DNA of 64,000 nt from Paenibacillus sp. NFR01 (GTDB taxonomy: Bacteria; Bacillota; Bacilli; Paenibacillales; Paenibacillaceae). Under the pieces are notes generated by a model. The model searched no databases and was not told where the DNA came from. It worked only from the letters and a program-made list of their open reading frames with translations. Below, in pieces: positions 26,340 to 34,610 of this stretch. Numbering within the stretch: position 1 is the first letter of the stretch; every line of letters starts with the position of its first letter. The translations under genes and the position numbers were made by a program. The stretch covers positions 62,001 to 126,000 of the forward strand of contig NZ_FOIK01000001.1 in the NCBI RefSeq assembly GCF_900111565.1, written 5' to 3'.

Positions 26340-26447
26340 TCCAGAACTTGATGAAGCGTATTCAGGAGAAAATGGAATCGAAAAACCAATTTTTTTTAAC
26401 TCTCCTGAAATCGTTTGCGCAAAGTTTGGCAGCGCCATGAAGCGGTA

Positions 26448-26525
26448 CCATGGACTGTTCCATGAACCGTTGCATGAACCGTTCTATGTACAGTACCACG
26501 AGCAGTACCTTGAAGCAGTTCCATG
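26448..26525 (+). repeat. 12-bp degenerate tandem repeat in the mdxE leader
   Basis: The units read CCATGGACTGTT, CCATGAACCGTT, GCATGAACCGTT, CTATGTACAGTA, CCACGAGCAGTA, a 13-bp CCTTGAAGCAGTT, then CCATG. The block ends 12 bp before the mdxE ribosome binding site, so it lies in the untranslated leader. The function is unknown. Confidence 0.7.
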
Positions 26526-26553
26526 CTACATAAAATCGGGAGGGGTAAAGTCA

Positions 26554-27897
26554 ATGAAATTCAAGAAAGTATTGGTTGCGACTGCGGCGTTCTCTATGGC
26601 AGTGTCCATGACGGCTTGCGGCTCAAACAACAACAACGCAAACAACGGGGGCAACGCTGCAGCGACAAACGCGCCGGCGGAAAATACGGCAACTACAGAT
26701 AACACCGCTACAAACAGCGGAAACACGGCTACGGCTACCGACGAAGTTACACCTGAACCAGGCGCATCCCTGGTCGTATGGGAAAGTAAAGAAGAAAGAC
26801 CGTTTGCAGAAGAAATCGCCAAGCAGTTTACCGAAAAATACGGCGTTCAAGTGAAGATTGAAGAGGTAGCTCCGCCGGATCAAGTGACGAAGCTGTCCCA
26901 GGACGGACCTTCGGGCCTGGCTGCCGACGTTATCCTGATCCCGCATGACAACCTGGGTAAAGCGGCAAGCGCAAGCCTTCTGCTGCCAAACGATATTTTT
27001 GCAGAGCAAACGAAAGCCGACAACACTGAAGCTTCCATCACCGGCGCTTCCTACGACGGCGAGCTTTACGGCTACCCTCGTGCAGCTGAGACGTATGCCC
27101 TGTACTACAACAAATCGCTGGTAAAAGAAGCACCGAAGTCGTTCGACGACGTTATTGCATTCAGCAAAACGTTCACGGATAAAGCCAAGAACAGATACGG
27201 CATTATGTGGGAAGTCGGCAACATGTATTACAGCTACGCCTTCATCGCTTCCACCGGCGGTTACCTGTTCGGCGACAACGGCACAAACAAAGACGATATC
27301 GGCCTCAACAGCGATGCTGCTATCCAAGGTTTGAAAGAATTCGCCAAAGTGAAAGAAGCACTGCCGATTAAGAGCGGCGATATCAACGCCGACATCAAAC
27401 GCAGCTTGTTCAACTCCGGCGACGTGGCTATGGACATCACAGGCCCATGGGAATTGGCTGGCTATAAAGCGGCTCTCGGCGACAACCTGGGCATTGCTCC
27501 AATCCCGACGATTGCCGGCAAAACAGCCATTTCGTTCTCCGGTATCAAAATTTTCGGCGTAAACGCATATACGCAATATCCTAACGCCGCTAAACTGTAC
27601 GCTCACTTTGCTTCCAGCAAAGACGCTCAGCTTCTCTTGAACAAACTGATCGGTTCGATTCCTACGAACAACGAAGCGCTGAAAGATCCGCAAATCACCG
27701 GCGACCCTTATATCTCCGCCTTTGCTGAACAAGCGAAAAACTCCCAGCCGATGCCTTCCATTCCGGAAATGGGCAACGTATGGAGCCCAGTGAATGCGGC
27801 TCTGCCAGAAATTTGGGATAACAATGCCGATCCGAAAGCGGCAATGGACAAAGCGGTTCAACAAATCAAAGATCTGAACAACGGAACCTCGAAATAA
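26554..27897 (+). CDS. mdxE: Maltodextrin ABC transporter substrate-binding lipoprotein
   Basis: A 447-residue family 1 extracellular solute-binding protein. The lipoprotein signal ends SMTAC, with C22 lipidated. An Asn/Ala/Thr-rich linker of about 40 residues leads to the binding domain, which starts LVVWESKEERPFAEEIAKQF and includes the YGYPRAAETYALYYNK and GDVAMDITGPWELAGYK segments typical of maltose/maltodextrin binders. It would deliver maltodextrin to MdxF-MdxG. The ATG has GGGAGGGG upstream. The name rests on family and context; cyclodextrin or related glucans remain possible. The ATPase (MsmX type) is not encoded here, as is common. Confidence 0.87.
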   Translation: MKFKKVLVATAAFSMAVSMTACGSNNNNANNGGNAAATNAPAENTATTDNTATNSGNTATATDEVTPEPGASLVVWESKEERPFAEEIAKQFTEKYGVQVKIEEVAPPDQVTKLSQDGPSGLAADVILIPHDNLGKAASASLLLPNDIFAEQTKADNTEASITGASYDGELYGYPRAAETYALYYNKSLVKEAPKSFDDVIAFSKTFTDKAKNRYGIMWEVGNMYYSYAFIASTGGYLFGDNGTNKDDIGLNSDAAIQGLKEFAKVKEALPIKSGDINADIKRSLFNSGDVAMDITGPWELAGYKAALGDNLGIAPIPTIAGKTAISFSGIKIFGVNAYTQYPNAAKLYAHFASSKDAQLLLNKLIGSIPTNNEALKDPQITGDPYISAFAEQAKNSQPMPSIPEMGNVWSPVNAALPEIWDNNADPKAAMDKAVQQIKDLNNGTSK

Positions 27898-27938
27898 GGT
27901 TCAGCAGTATCATTCAATAGCAAACTGTGGAATGGAGT

Positions 27939-27964
27939 CGCCCGCCGCATCTTCACGGCGGGCG
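27939..27964 (+). terminator. Hairpin between mdxE and mdxF
   Basis: CGCCCGCCG, 8-nt loop, CGGCGGGCG: a perfect 9-bp stem followed only by TTTCC. It is more likely an attenuator or 3' stabiliser that keeps binding-protein mRNA in excess than a full terminator. Confidence 0.6.
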
Positions 27965-28004
27965 GTTTCCTTGAGTTCCGCGGCGGAGAGGAGAACGGAA
28001 GGGA

Positions 28005-29318
28005 ATGCAGCGACACCGTACGAGAGCCGCAATACTGTCGACAATATTCATGGGATTGGGACAAATATATAACCGCCAATTCATCAAAGGGCTTCTTTTT
28101 CTGGCCGTAGAGGCACTAGGCCTTGTTTATTTCATCAATACGCTCGGGAGAGCCTTCTGGGGCATCTCCACGCTCGGTGAAACCCCGAACCATCTGGAGA
28201 AGGTCAAGGGCATCACGAGAATGGTTCCCGGCGACCACTCGATCATCATCCTGATCGAAAGCCTGATTACGCTGATGTTTTTCGCAGTGTTATTAATGGC
28301 CTGGATTATGAACATCCGGGATGCTTACAAGATTGGCACGGAACGCGAAAGCGGCCGTGAAGCCAACAGCTTTAAGCAAAGCGTGCGATATATTTTGGAT
28401 TATAAATTCGCTCAGACCTTTTTAATTCTTCCGGGTATCGGCATTTTATTCTTCACAATTATGCCGATTATCTTCATGATCATGCTTGCCTTTACCAACT
28501 ATGCCGCACCGGATCATATTCCTCCGGCCAAGCTGGTGGATTGGGTCGGTTTTGAAACCTTCCGCAATCTGCTCGTGCTTAAAACCTGGAGCCAAACCTT
28601 CTACGGCGTTTTAACCTGGACGGTTGTCTGGGCTGTGCTGTCCACCGTAACCACGTATTTCGGCGGCCTCCTGGTCGCGCTTCTGATCAATCAAAAAGGT
28701 ATCCGCTTCAAAGGGGTATGGCGTTTGATTCTGATCATTCCTTATGCCGTTCCGCAGATGATTTCCTTGCTGCTGATGCGCAACCTGTTCAACGGACAAT
28801 TCGGTCCGATCAACCAGTATCTCGGCTACTTCGGGCTTGGCGGCCTGCCATGGCTGACCGATCCGTTCTGGGCCAAGGTTACTGTAATTCTCGTAAATAT
28901 GTGGGTGGGTATTCCGGTATCCATGCTGCTCATTATGGGTGTGCTGACGACGATTTCGCGCGACATGTACGAAGCGGCCGAAGTCGACGGGGCGTCGAAC
29001 TATCAGAAGTTCCGCATCGTGACGCTGCCGATGGTGCTGTTCTCGACTGCGCCTACCCTGATTATGCAGTTTGCCGGCAATATCAACAACTTTAACGCCA
29101 TTTACCTGCTTACCGGCGGTGGCCCGGTGAAAGGGGACTACCAATATGCGGGTTCGACGGACCTCCTGGTAACATGGCTATATAAACTGACCTCGGATCA
29201 GAACAAAAACAACATGGCTTCCGCCATCGGCATTATTCTCTTCATTATCGTTGCCGGGTTCTCCTTGTATAACTTCCGGCGGACCAAGTCATTCCAAGAG
29301 GAGGATATGATCCAATGA
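28005..29318 (+). CDS. mdxF: Maltodextrin ABC transporter permease (MdxF/MalF)
   Basis: A 437-residue permease. The N-terminal 140 residues add hydrophobic segments (about 8-40 and 85-105) before the core, as in Gram-positive MdxF. The core has six helices and the EAA loop EAAEVDGASNYQKF that docks the ATPase. The GGGPVKGDYQYAGSTDLL loop near the end is typical of MalF. The ATG at 28005 follows GGAAGGGA. It overlaps mdxG by four bases. Confidence 0.92.
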   Translation: MQRHRTRAAILSTIFMGLGQIYNRQFIKGLLFLAVEALGLVYFINTLGRAFWGISTLGETPNHLEKVKGITRMVPGDHSIIILIESLITLMFFAVLLMAWIMNIRDAYKIGTERESGREANSFKQSVRYILDYKFAQTFLILPGIGILFFTIMPIIFMIMLAFTNYAAPDHIPPAKLVDWVGFETFRNLLVLKTWSQTFYGVLTWTVVWAVLSTVTTYFGGLLVALLINQKGIRFKGVWRLILIIPYAVPQMISLLLMRNLFNGQFGPINQYLGYFGLGGLPWLTDPFWAKVTVILVNMWVGIPVSMLLIMGVLTTISRDMYEAAEVDGASNYQKFRIVTLPMVLFSTAPTLIMQFAGNINNFNAIYLLTGGGPVKGDYQYAGSTDLLVTWLYKLTSDQNKNNMASAIGIILFIIVAGFSLYNFRRTKSFQEEDMIQ

Positions 29319-30160
29319 TCGGACGCAAACTTGCGAATTTTATCCGCCTGACGCTCAGTTACATCGTGCTGGTCATTCTGGCGATTGCGGCCCTCTATCC
29401 GGCGCTGTGGATCCTGCTCTCTTCGCTCCGGCCGGGCAAGTCGCTGTACAGCAAAACATTGATTCCGGAACATTTTACGCTCGACCATTATAAGGAACTG
29501 TTCACCTCGCCGGTGTACATGTTCGGTACCTGGTACATGAATACGCTGAAGATCGCCGTATTCTCGATGCTGATCGGGGTTCTGTTGACCTTGCTCACCA
29601 GTTACGCCTTGTCCCGTTTCCGCTTCAAGAGCCGCAAAGCGACGATGTCGACGCTGCTCATTCTCGGGATGTTCCCTGGCTTCATGAGCATGGTCGCGAT
29701 CTACCTGCTGCTCAAGGAATTCGACCTGCTGAACACGCATATGGCGCTCATTATCGTGTATGCGGCCGGCGCCCCGCTTGGCGGAACGCTCATTGCCAAA
29801 GGCTTCCTGGACACGATCCCCCGCTCGCTTGATGAAGCGGCGCGGATCGACGGAGCCAGCAACTTTGGTATTTTCTCCCGGATCATCCTGCCGCTGTCCC
29901 GGCCGATGATAACCTATATGGCGCTGACGCAATTCGTCGGGCCGTGGGTAGACTTTATTTTTGCCAAACTTATTCTGCGTTCCAAGGAAAAATGGACGGT
30001 TGCCGTAGGGATGTGGGATATGGTCAACAGCATGCAGAACAGCAACTTTACGCTGTTCGCCGCCGGTGCGGTCATGATTTCCGTACCGATCATGATTCTG
30101 TTCGCTTTCCTGCAGCGGATGCTCGTCGACGGCTTGACCTCAGGCGCAAGCAAAGGTTAA
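29315..30160 (+). CDS. mdxG: Maltodextrin ABC transporter permease (MdxG/MalG)
   Basis: A 281-residue permease with six helices and the EAA loop EAARIDGASNFGIF. The end FLQRMLVDGLTSGASKG matches MalG-type proteins. The ATG overlaps the mdxF stop (ATGA), and GAGGAGG lies 9 bp upstream. It forms the heterodimeric channel with MdxF. Confidence 0.93.
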   Translation: MIGRKLANFIRLTLSYIVLVILAIAALYPALWILLSSLRPGKSLYSKTLIPEHFTLDHYKELFTSPVYMFGTWYMNTLKIAVFSMLIGVLLTLLTSYALSRFRFKSRKATMSTLLILGMFPGFMSMVAIYLLLKEFDLLNTHMALIIVYAAGAPLGGTLIAKGFLDTIPRSLDEAARIDGASNFGIFSRIILPLSRPMITYMALTQFVGPWVDFIFAKLILRSKEKWTVAVGMWDMVNSMQNSNFTLFAAGAVMISVPIMILFAFLQRMLVDGLTSGASKG

Positions 30161-30192
30161 TCCGAAAATTTATTCATACATCACCGAACCCG

Positions 30193-30236
30193 AGATACAG
30201 CCGTCAGCATCTGCTTTGCGGCTGTATCTTTATTTT
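30193..30236 (+). terminator. Terminator of mdxEFG
   Basis: A perfect 11-bp stem (30193-30203 with 30219-30229) followed by TTATTTT. Any transcript into the chemoreceptor gene must read through it. Confidence 0.8.
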
Positions 30237-30254
30237 AAATGAGGAGAGAGCGTA

Positions 30255-32306
30255 ATGAAGCAGCCGGGAACCCTCCATTTCAAGTCGGTTGGCGTCAAAT
30301 TGTTTGTCATTTTATTCTGCACCATCGTGCTTTTGGCTTCCGTATTGGGATTAACGTCTTACTATTCGGCAAAAGGGATTATCACCGATGAGGTAGCCGA
30401 CGCCTCCTCGCAATCCATCGTTCAGGCGGCGGACAAGCTAGATTTTCTGCTGGCTGAATATGAAGCGCTTTCAAGACAATTCGCCGTGGATTCCGTGCTG
30501 AAAGAGGATTTAGAGACGGTTAACCAATCCGGGGCGGATACGGTCAACAAGGTTGCTGCCGAAGACCGGGTGCGCCGCAAGCTGGATTCTGTCAAAGGCT
30601 CCGACGAACGCCTCATGGGCGTACGGCTGGTCAAAAAAAGCATGGTCGATGCCGAGTCCTACAAATCGGCGGGGATCAGCGGCGTCCGCAGCGACGAAGG
30701 AATCGAGGCTCGCGTCAAGGAGATTGAAGCCGCCAAAGGGAATCCCGTCTGGTTTCCGGTGCGGGTCAAGGGTTTCTTCGATGTTTACAGCGAACCGACG
30801 CTTACAATGGGCCGGCTGCTGCGCAACATCCAGAATCCCGCCGCCGAATATTATATGCTGATCGAGATCAAAAGCTCGGCCCTGACAGATGTATTGTCCA
30901 ATCTGCATATCGGAACGAAAGGCGAAATCCGAATCGTTGATCCACAGGGAACCGTCGTATACGCGGCAGATCAAAACCTCCTGGATCAGACCTCATACAT
31001 AAATGTTGCGGACAAGGCAGCGGATGAACAGCAATCATTCACCGCGAAGGATGAAAAAGGGACGCCGGAGCTGGTCGTGTACCAGCCGCTGGCCACCGCC
31101 AAATGGACGCTGCTCGGCTATGCGCCGGTCAGCGAATTCACGAAGTCGGCGGACAAGCTGCTGTATATCACCTTGTCCGTCGTGCTCGTAGCCGTGCTGC
31201 TGGCGCTGCTGATCGGCTACATTCTCGTGCGGCTGATCGGCCGCCCGCTCGGGAAGCTGGCCCGCTTGATGGAGGAAGGCGAACGCGGCAATCTGCAGGT
31301 TCGCACCTCGTTCAAGGGCCAGGATGAAATCGGCCGGGTGGGTCACAGCTTCAACCGGATGATGGAACAGATCTCGCTGCTCGCCGGGCAGAGCGGCGCT
31401 TCGGCGGAGGCGGTGCTCTCCACCTCCGAACAGCTGGTCAAGGCTTCGGCGCAGACCTCCGCCCACGCCCGGGAGGTGGCGGCGGCGACAGGCGAGATCG
31501 CCGAAGGTGCGCGCAGTCTGGCGCAGGAAGCGGAAAGCAGCAACCGCAATGTCGAGCGGATGGGCGACAAGATGAGCGAAGTTGCGGATATCAACGCCGT
31601 GATGGATACGTCGGCCACGAAGGTCATGGCCGTCAGCGACCAGGGCGGCGAACTGATGGAGCAGCTCGTGAAGCAAAGTGAGCTGACGGTCCGGATGATG
31701 GATCTCATCCAGGACAATGCCGCGAAGCTGCGGGAGAGCACGCATCTGATCCGCAGCATCCTCGCCCCGATGGTCGCGATCAACAAGCAGACCAATATTC
31801 TGGCGCTGAATGCGACGATCGAAGCGGTGCGCGCGGGAGCAGCCGGACGGGGATTTGTCGTTATTGCCAATGAGATCCGTACCCTGGCCGACCAGTCGAA
31901 CCAGTCGATTCAATCGGTATCCCGCATCACGGAGGAGATCAGCAGCCACATCGAAGAGACGGTAGCGGCTGTCGGCGAAGCCGCCCCGCTCTTCCGCGAA
32001 CAAATCGAGTCGGTTCGCGAATCGTCCGGCATCTTCGAAAGCGTGCGCGGCGAGATGGAGCAATTCATCGCTTACCTGGGCCAATCCTCGGCGGCGGTGG
32101 CGGAGCTGGCCGGGTTCCAGCGCCAGCTTGGCGAAGCGATGAGCAGCGTGACCTGCGTCGTGCAGCAGACGAACGCTTCGACGCAGGAAGTTGCGTCGAA
32201 ATCGTCCGAGCAGTTTACGGTCAGCGAGGAGCTGGTGGCGCTCTCGGGACGGCTTGAGGCGCTGGCCGGTGATCTGCGGCAGTCGCTGGTGCTTTTTCAG
32301 GGATAA
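30255..32306 (+). CDS. Methyl-accepting chemotaxis protein
   Basis: A 683-residue chemoreceptor. Membrane helix 1 is about 13-36, an extracellular cache-like domain follows to about 300, helix 2 is about 303-326, HAMP about 327-378, and the cytoplasmic signalling domain runs to the end. The hairpin tip reads QTNILALNATIEAVRAGAAGRGFVVIANEIR (shown in part). It departs from the usual EAARAGExGRGFAVVA at several positions, including loss of the tip glutamate. Its place after mdxEFG suggests that it senses maltodextrin or its binding protein (inference). A separate terminator precedes it, so it may have its own promoter. The ATG follows GAGGAGAG. Confidence 0.9.
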   Translation: MKQPGTLHFKSVGVKLFVILFCTIVLLASVLGLTSYYSAKGIITDEVADASSQSIVQAADKLDFLLAEYEALSRQFAVDSVLKEDLETVNQSGADTVNKVAAEDRVRRKLDSVKGSDERLMGVRLVKKSMVDAESYKSAGISGVRSDEGIEARVKEIEAAKGNPVWFPVRVKGFFDVYSEPTLTMGRLLRNIQNPAAEYYMLIEIKSSALTDVLSNLHIGTKGEIRIVDPQGTVVYAADQNLLDQTSYINVADKAADEQQSFTAKDEKGTPELVVYQPLATAKWTLLGYAPVSEFTKSADKLLYITLSVVLVAVLLALLIGYILVRLIGRPLGKLARLMEEGERGNLQVRTSFKGQDEIGRVGHSFNRMMEQISLLAGQSGASAEAVLSTSEQLVKASAQTSAHAREVAAATGEIAEGARSLAQEAESSNRNVERMGDKMSEVADINAVMDTSATKVMAVSDQGGELMEQLVKQSELTVRMMDLIQDNAAKLRESTHLIRSILAPMVAINKQTNILALNATIEAVRAGAAGRGFVVIANEIRTLADQSNQSIQSVSRITEEISSHIEETVAAVGEAAPLFREQIESVRESSGIFESVRGEMEQFIAYLGQSSAAVAELAGFQRQLGEAMSSVTCVVQQTNASTQEVASKSSEQFTVSEELVALSGRLEALAGDLRQSLVLFQG

Positions 32307-32343
32307 GGGCGAGAGTTAAACGACAGGGAGCATTCACCATAAT

Positions 32344-32386
32344 GGCAGTCCATTTCCGGCAACGGAAATCGGCTGCCTTTTTGTTT
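32344..32386 (+). terminator. Intrinsic terminator after the chemoreceptor gene
   Basis: GGCAG...ATTTCCG, loop GCAA, CGGAAAT...CTGCC, then TTTTTGTTTT. Confidence 0.8.
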
Positions 32387-32463
32387 TCGCGGGTAAAGGG
32401 TATCCGATGATGAAGGGATGAGGAAGATAACGTATTGTTCAAGCGGGGCGGGAAGATATCCAT

Positions 32464-32497
32464 TATACTATAAAAAATTATATACTATAAAAAATTA
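32464..32497 (+). repeat. 17-bp perfect tandem duplication before cutC
   Basis: TATACTATAAAAAATTA occurs twice back to back, ending 20 bp before cutC. Each copy carries a -10-like TATACT. No good -35 box is seen at the usual distance. Confidence 0.75.
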
Positions 32498-32516
32498 AAC
32501 GGGGAGGAAGATAAAG

Positions 32517-33206
32517 ATGCTGCTGGAAGTGATTGCAACGACAGTCCAAGATGCGATTGTCGCCGAGCACTATGGTGCGGACCGGATCGAGCTGATTACC
32601 GGCATCCGCGAGGGCGGGTTGACGCCCAGTTTGGGTCTGATCGAAGAAGTGCGGGCAGCCGTCGGCATTCCGGTAAGAGTAATGATCCGTCCCCATGCCC
32701 GTTCCTTCCATTATAATGATGCCGATGTGCGGACGATGCTCCGCGATATCCGTCATATCGTCTCCGTCGGCAATCTGTCTCTGGTCATGGGCATGCTTAC
32801 GCCGGACGGGGCAGTGGATGAAGAACTGCTGAAACGGCTACTGGATGCGGCAGCAGGCCTTACAGTTACGTTTCACCGGGCATTCGATGAAGTACTGGAT
32901 CAGTTTGCGGCGCTGGAGGCATTGTCGCGTTATCCGCAAATTACCGATATTTTGACCTCAGGCGGCCGGCCCACCGCACCCGAGGGGGCCAAACGGATCG
33001 CCGAGCTGGAGCGGCGGACGGCGGCGGCGGCAAGTCTATCCATTCTGGCGGGCAGCGGCTTAAACGCTGATAATCTGCGGGATTTCATCGCGCAAACGGC
33101 AGTAAACCGCGTGCATTTCGGGTCGGCAGTCAGGGAGCAGGGCGATCCGCTTCGGCCCGTCGATCCGGTGCGGCTGCAGGCGGTGCGCGATATTCTGGCC
33201 TTTTAA
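32517..33206 (+). CDS. cutC: CutC family protein
   Basis: A 229-residue TIM-barrel protein of the CutC family. The start LLEVIATTVQDAIVAEHYGADRIEL, the RVMIRPHARSFHY loop, TFHRAFD and ILTSGG are diagnostic. The family was named for copper homeostasis in E. coli, but later work puts a direct copper role in doubt and its reaction is unknown. The ATG follows GGGGAGGAAG. No copper genes lie nearby. It seems to be a single-gene unit. Confidence 0.93.
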   Translation: MLLEVIATTVQDAIVAEHYGADRIELITGIREGGLTPSLGLIEEVRAAVGIPVRVMIRPHARSFHYNDADVRTMLRDIRHIVSVGNLSLVMGMLTPDGAVDEELLKRLLDAAAGLTVTFHRAFDEVLDQFAALEALSRYPQITDILTSGGRPTAPEGAKRIAELERRTAAAASLSILAGSGLNADNLRDFIAQTAVNRVHFGSAVREQGDPLRPVDPVRLQAVRDILAF

Positions 33207-33232
33207 AGCGAGTCGCGTACAGCTGTCGATGG

Positions 33233-33292
33233 CCGAATCCGTTGCTGCTTCCACACAAGAAATCCGCTGCATCGAATGGCATCGAATGCAAC
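33233..33292. repeat. Relative of the TCCGTTGCA repeat, inverted
   Basis: TCCGTTGC near 33237 and GCAACGGA near 33287 bracket about 45 bp. Inside, GCATCGAATG occurs twice in tandem (33269-33278 and 33279-33288). Read on the minus strand the right end resembles the repeats at 23650-23785. Confidence 0.45.
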
Positions 33293-33329
33293 GGACTGAA
33301 ATTTCGCGTTCATCCCCCTGAATGGCGGG

Positions 33330-34493
33330 TCATGTTTTGGCCAGATCTTTTTTTCCGAAAAAGGTCTTCAGCGCCTGGTATACTTCCTTCTTATCTTTGA
33401 TGACGTAATGCATGAACTGCTCCTGCTTCAGATGCCGGTAGGCGGACATCAGCGTGCTGCTGCGGTTATACTGGTTGACCTCCCCGTAGCCGAACATGTT
33501 GCTGCGCTTCAGCAGCTCGCCGATCAGCTTAACGCAGCGTTCGTTGTCGGAGGTGAGATTGTCGCCGTCGGAGAAATGGAACGGATAAATATTGTATTTG
33601 GCCGGCGGGTACCGGCTGTCGATAATATCGATCGCTTTTTGATAGGCCGAGGAGCAGATCGTGCCTCCGCTTTCGCCGCGCGTGAAAAAGTCATGTTCGC
33701 TGACTTCCTTGGCTTCCGTATGATGGGCGAGAAAGACGATTTCGACCTTTTCGTATTGGCGGCGCAGGAACCGGGTCATCCAGAAAAAGAAGCTGCGGGC
33801 GCAGTATTTCTCAAAGGTGCCCATGGACCCCGACGTATCCATCATCGCGATAATGACCGCATTGGAATGGGGCACGGTGACGTCGTCCCAGGTTTTGTAG
33901 CGCAAATCATCCGGGCTGATGCCGTGGATGCCGGGCCGTCCGCTGCTGGCGTTGCGCCGCAGATTTTCGAGCAGCGTCCGCTTTTTGTCGATATTGGACA
34001 TCATGCCTTTTTTGCGGATATCGTTGAACACGATTGATTTGACCTCGATTTCTTCCTTCTCCTTCTGCTTGAGCCGCGGAAGCTCAAAGTCATGGAACAG
34101 AATGTCCTCCAGATCCTCCAGGTCGACTTCGGCTTCGACGGTGTCATGGCCCGGCTGGTCGCCGGCTTTATCCCCTTTGCCGGGTTGCGCGGACTGCGGA
34201 TCGCGGCCGAGCACATCACCGACCTGGCTGTCCCCGTCGCCTTGCCCGACATGCTTTTGCTTGCGAAAATTATAAACAATCCGGTATTCGTCCAGGCTGC
34301 GGATCGGCACTTTTACAATCTGCTTGCCGTCCGACATGATGATGTTCTCCTCCGTGACCAGATCGGGAAGGTTCGCCTTGATCGCTTCCCTGACCTTCTG
34401 CTGATGGCGTTCCTGATCCTGATGGCCTTTGCGGTGAAGGGACCAGTCTTCTTTGGAGACGACAAACGAGTAGTGACCGGGCGACTGCGACAA
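33330..34493 (-). CDS. yhbH: YhbH sporulation protein (DUF444, VWA-like)
   Basis: A 387-residue DUF444 protein. Diagnostic segments are [14 protein letters not shown], the [15 protein letters not shown] stretch, NDIRKKG, the von Willebrand A-like MIDAS motif [22 protein letters not shown] and [13 protein letters not shown]. In Bacillus it belongs to the sporulation regulon and works in the PrkA-YhbH-SpoVR group. The start is TTG 34493, with GGGAGGTGG ending 5 nt upstream; the GTG at 34502 lies in that ribosome binding site. SpoVR is at the left edge of this window. Confidence 0.93.
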   Translation of the reverse strand: MSQSPGHYSFVVSKEDWSLHRKGHQDQERHQQKVREAIKANLPDLVTEENIIMSDGKQIVKVPIRSLDEYRIVYNFRKQKHVGQGDGDSQVGDVLGRDPQSAQPGKGDKAGDQPGHDTVEAEVDLEDLEDILFHDFELPRLKQKEKEEIEVKSIVFNDIRKKGMMSNIDKKRTLLENLRRNASSGRPGIHGISPDDLRYKTWDDVTVPHSNAVIIAMMDTSGSMGTFEKYCARSFFFWMTRFLRRQYEKVEIVFLAHHTEAKEVSEHDFFTRGESGGTICSSAYQKAIDIIDSRYPPAKYNIYPFHFSDGDNLTSDNERCVKLIGELLKRSNMFGYGEVNQYNRSSTLMSAYRHLKQEQFMHYVIKDKKEVYQALKTFFGKKDLAKT

Positions 34494-34610
34494 GCGGACC
34501 ACCTCCCATGGAATATGAACCGATCAAAGCGGGTGCAGAACTTCGGATGCTGTAACTAAAGTATATTCAGGGGGAGGGGGGATATGTGAAGAAGTCGGGA
34601 CTTCCACCTT

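Larger units (their letters stand above)
25676..26553. other. Long control region, neopullulanase gene / mdxE
   Basis: 878 bp without a supported gene. The left half is AT-rich and carries an imperfect hairpin at 25881-25920 followed on the minus strand by CTTTTTG. The right half carries the mdxE promoter, three operator-like palindromes and a 12-bp tandem repeat. The in-frame 97-codon extension of mdxE lacks a ribosome binding site and was rejected. Confidence 0.65.

Noticed and set aside
26263..26553. 97-codon N-terminal extension of MdxE
   Set aside because: It would place a charged stretch before the lipoprotein signal peptide. The region contains the promoter and tandem repeat, and ATG 26554 has a strong ribosome binding site.
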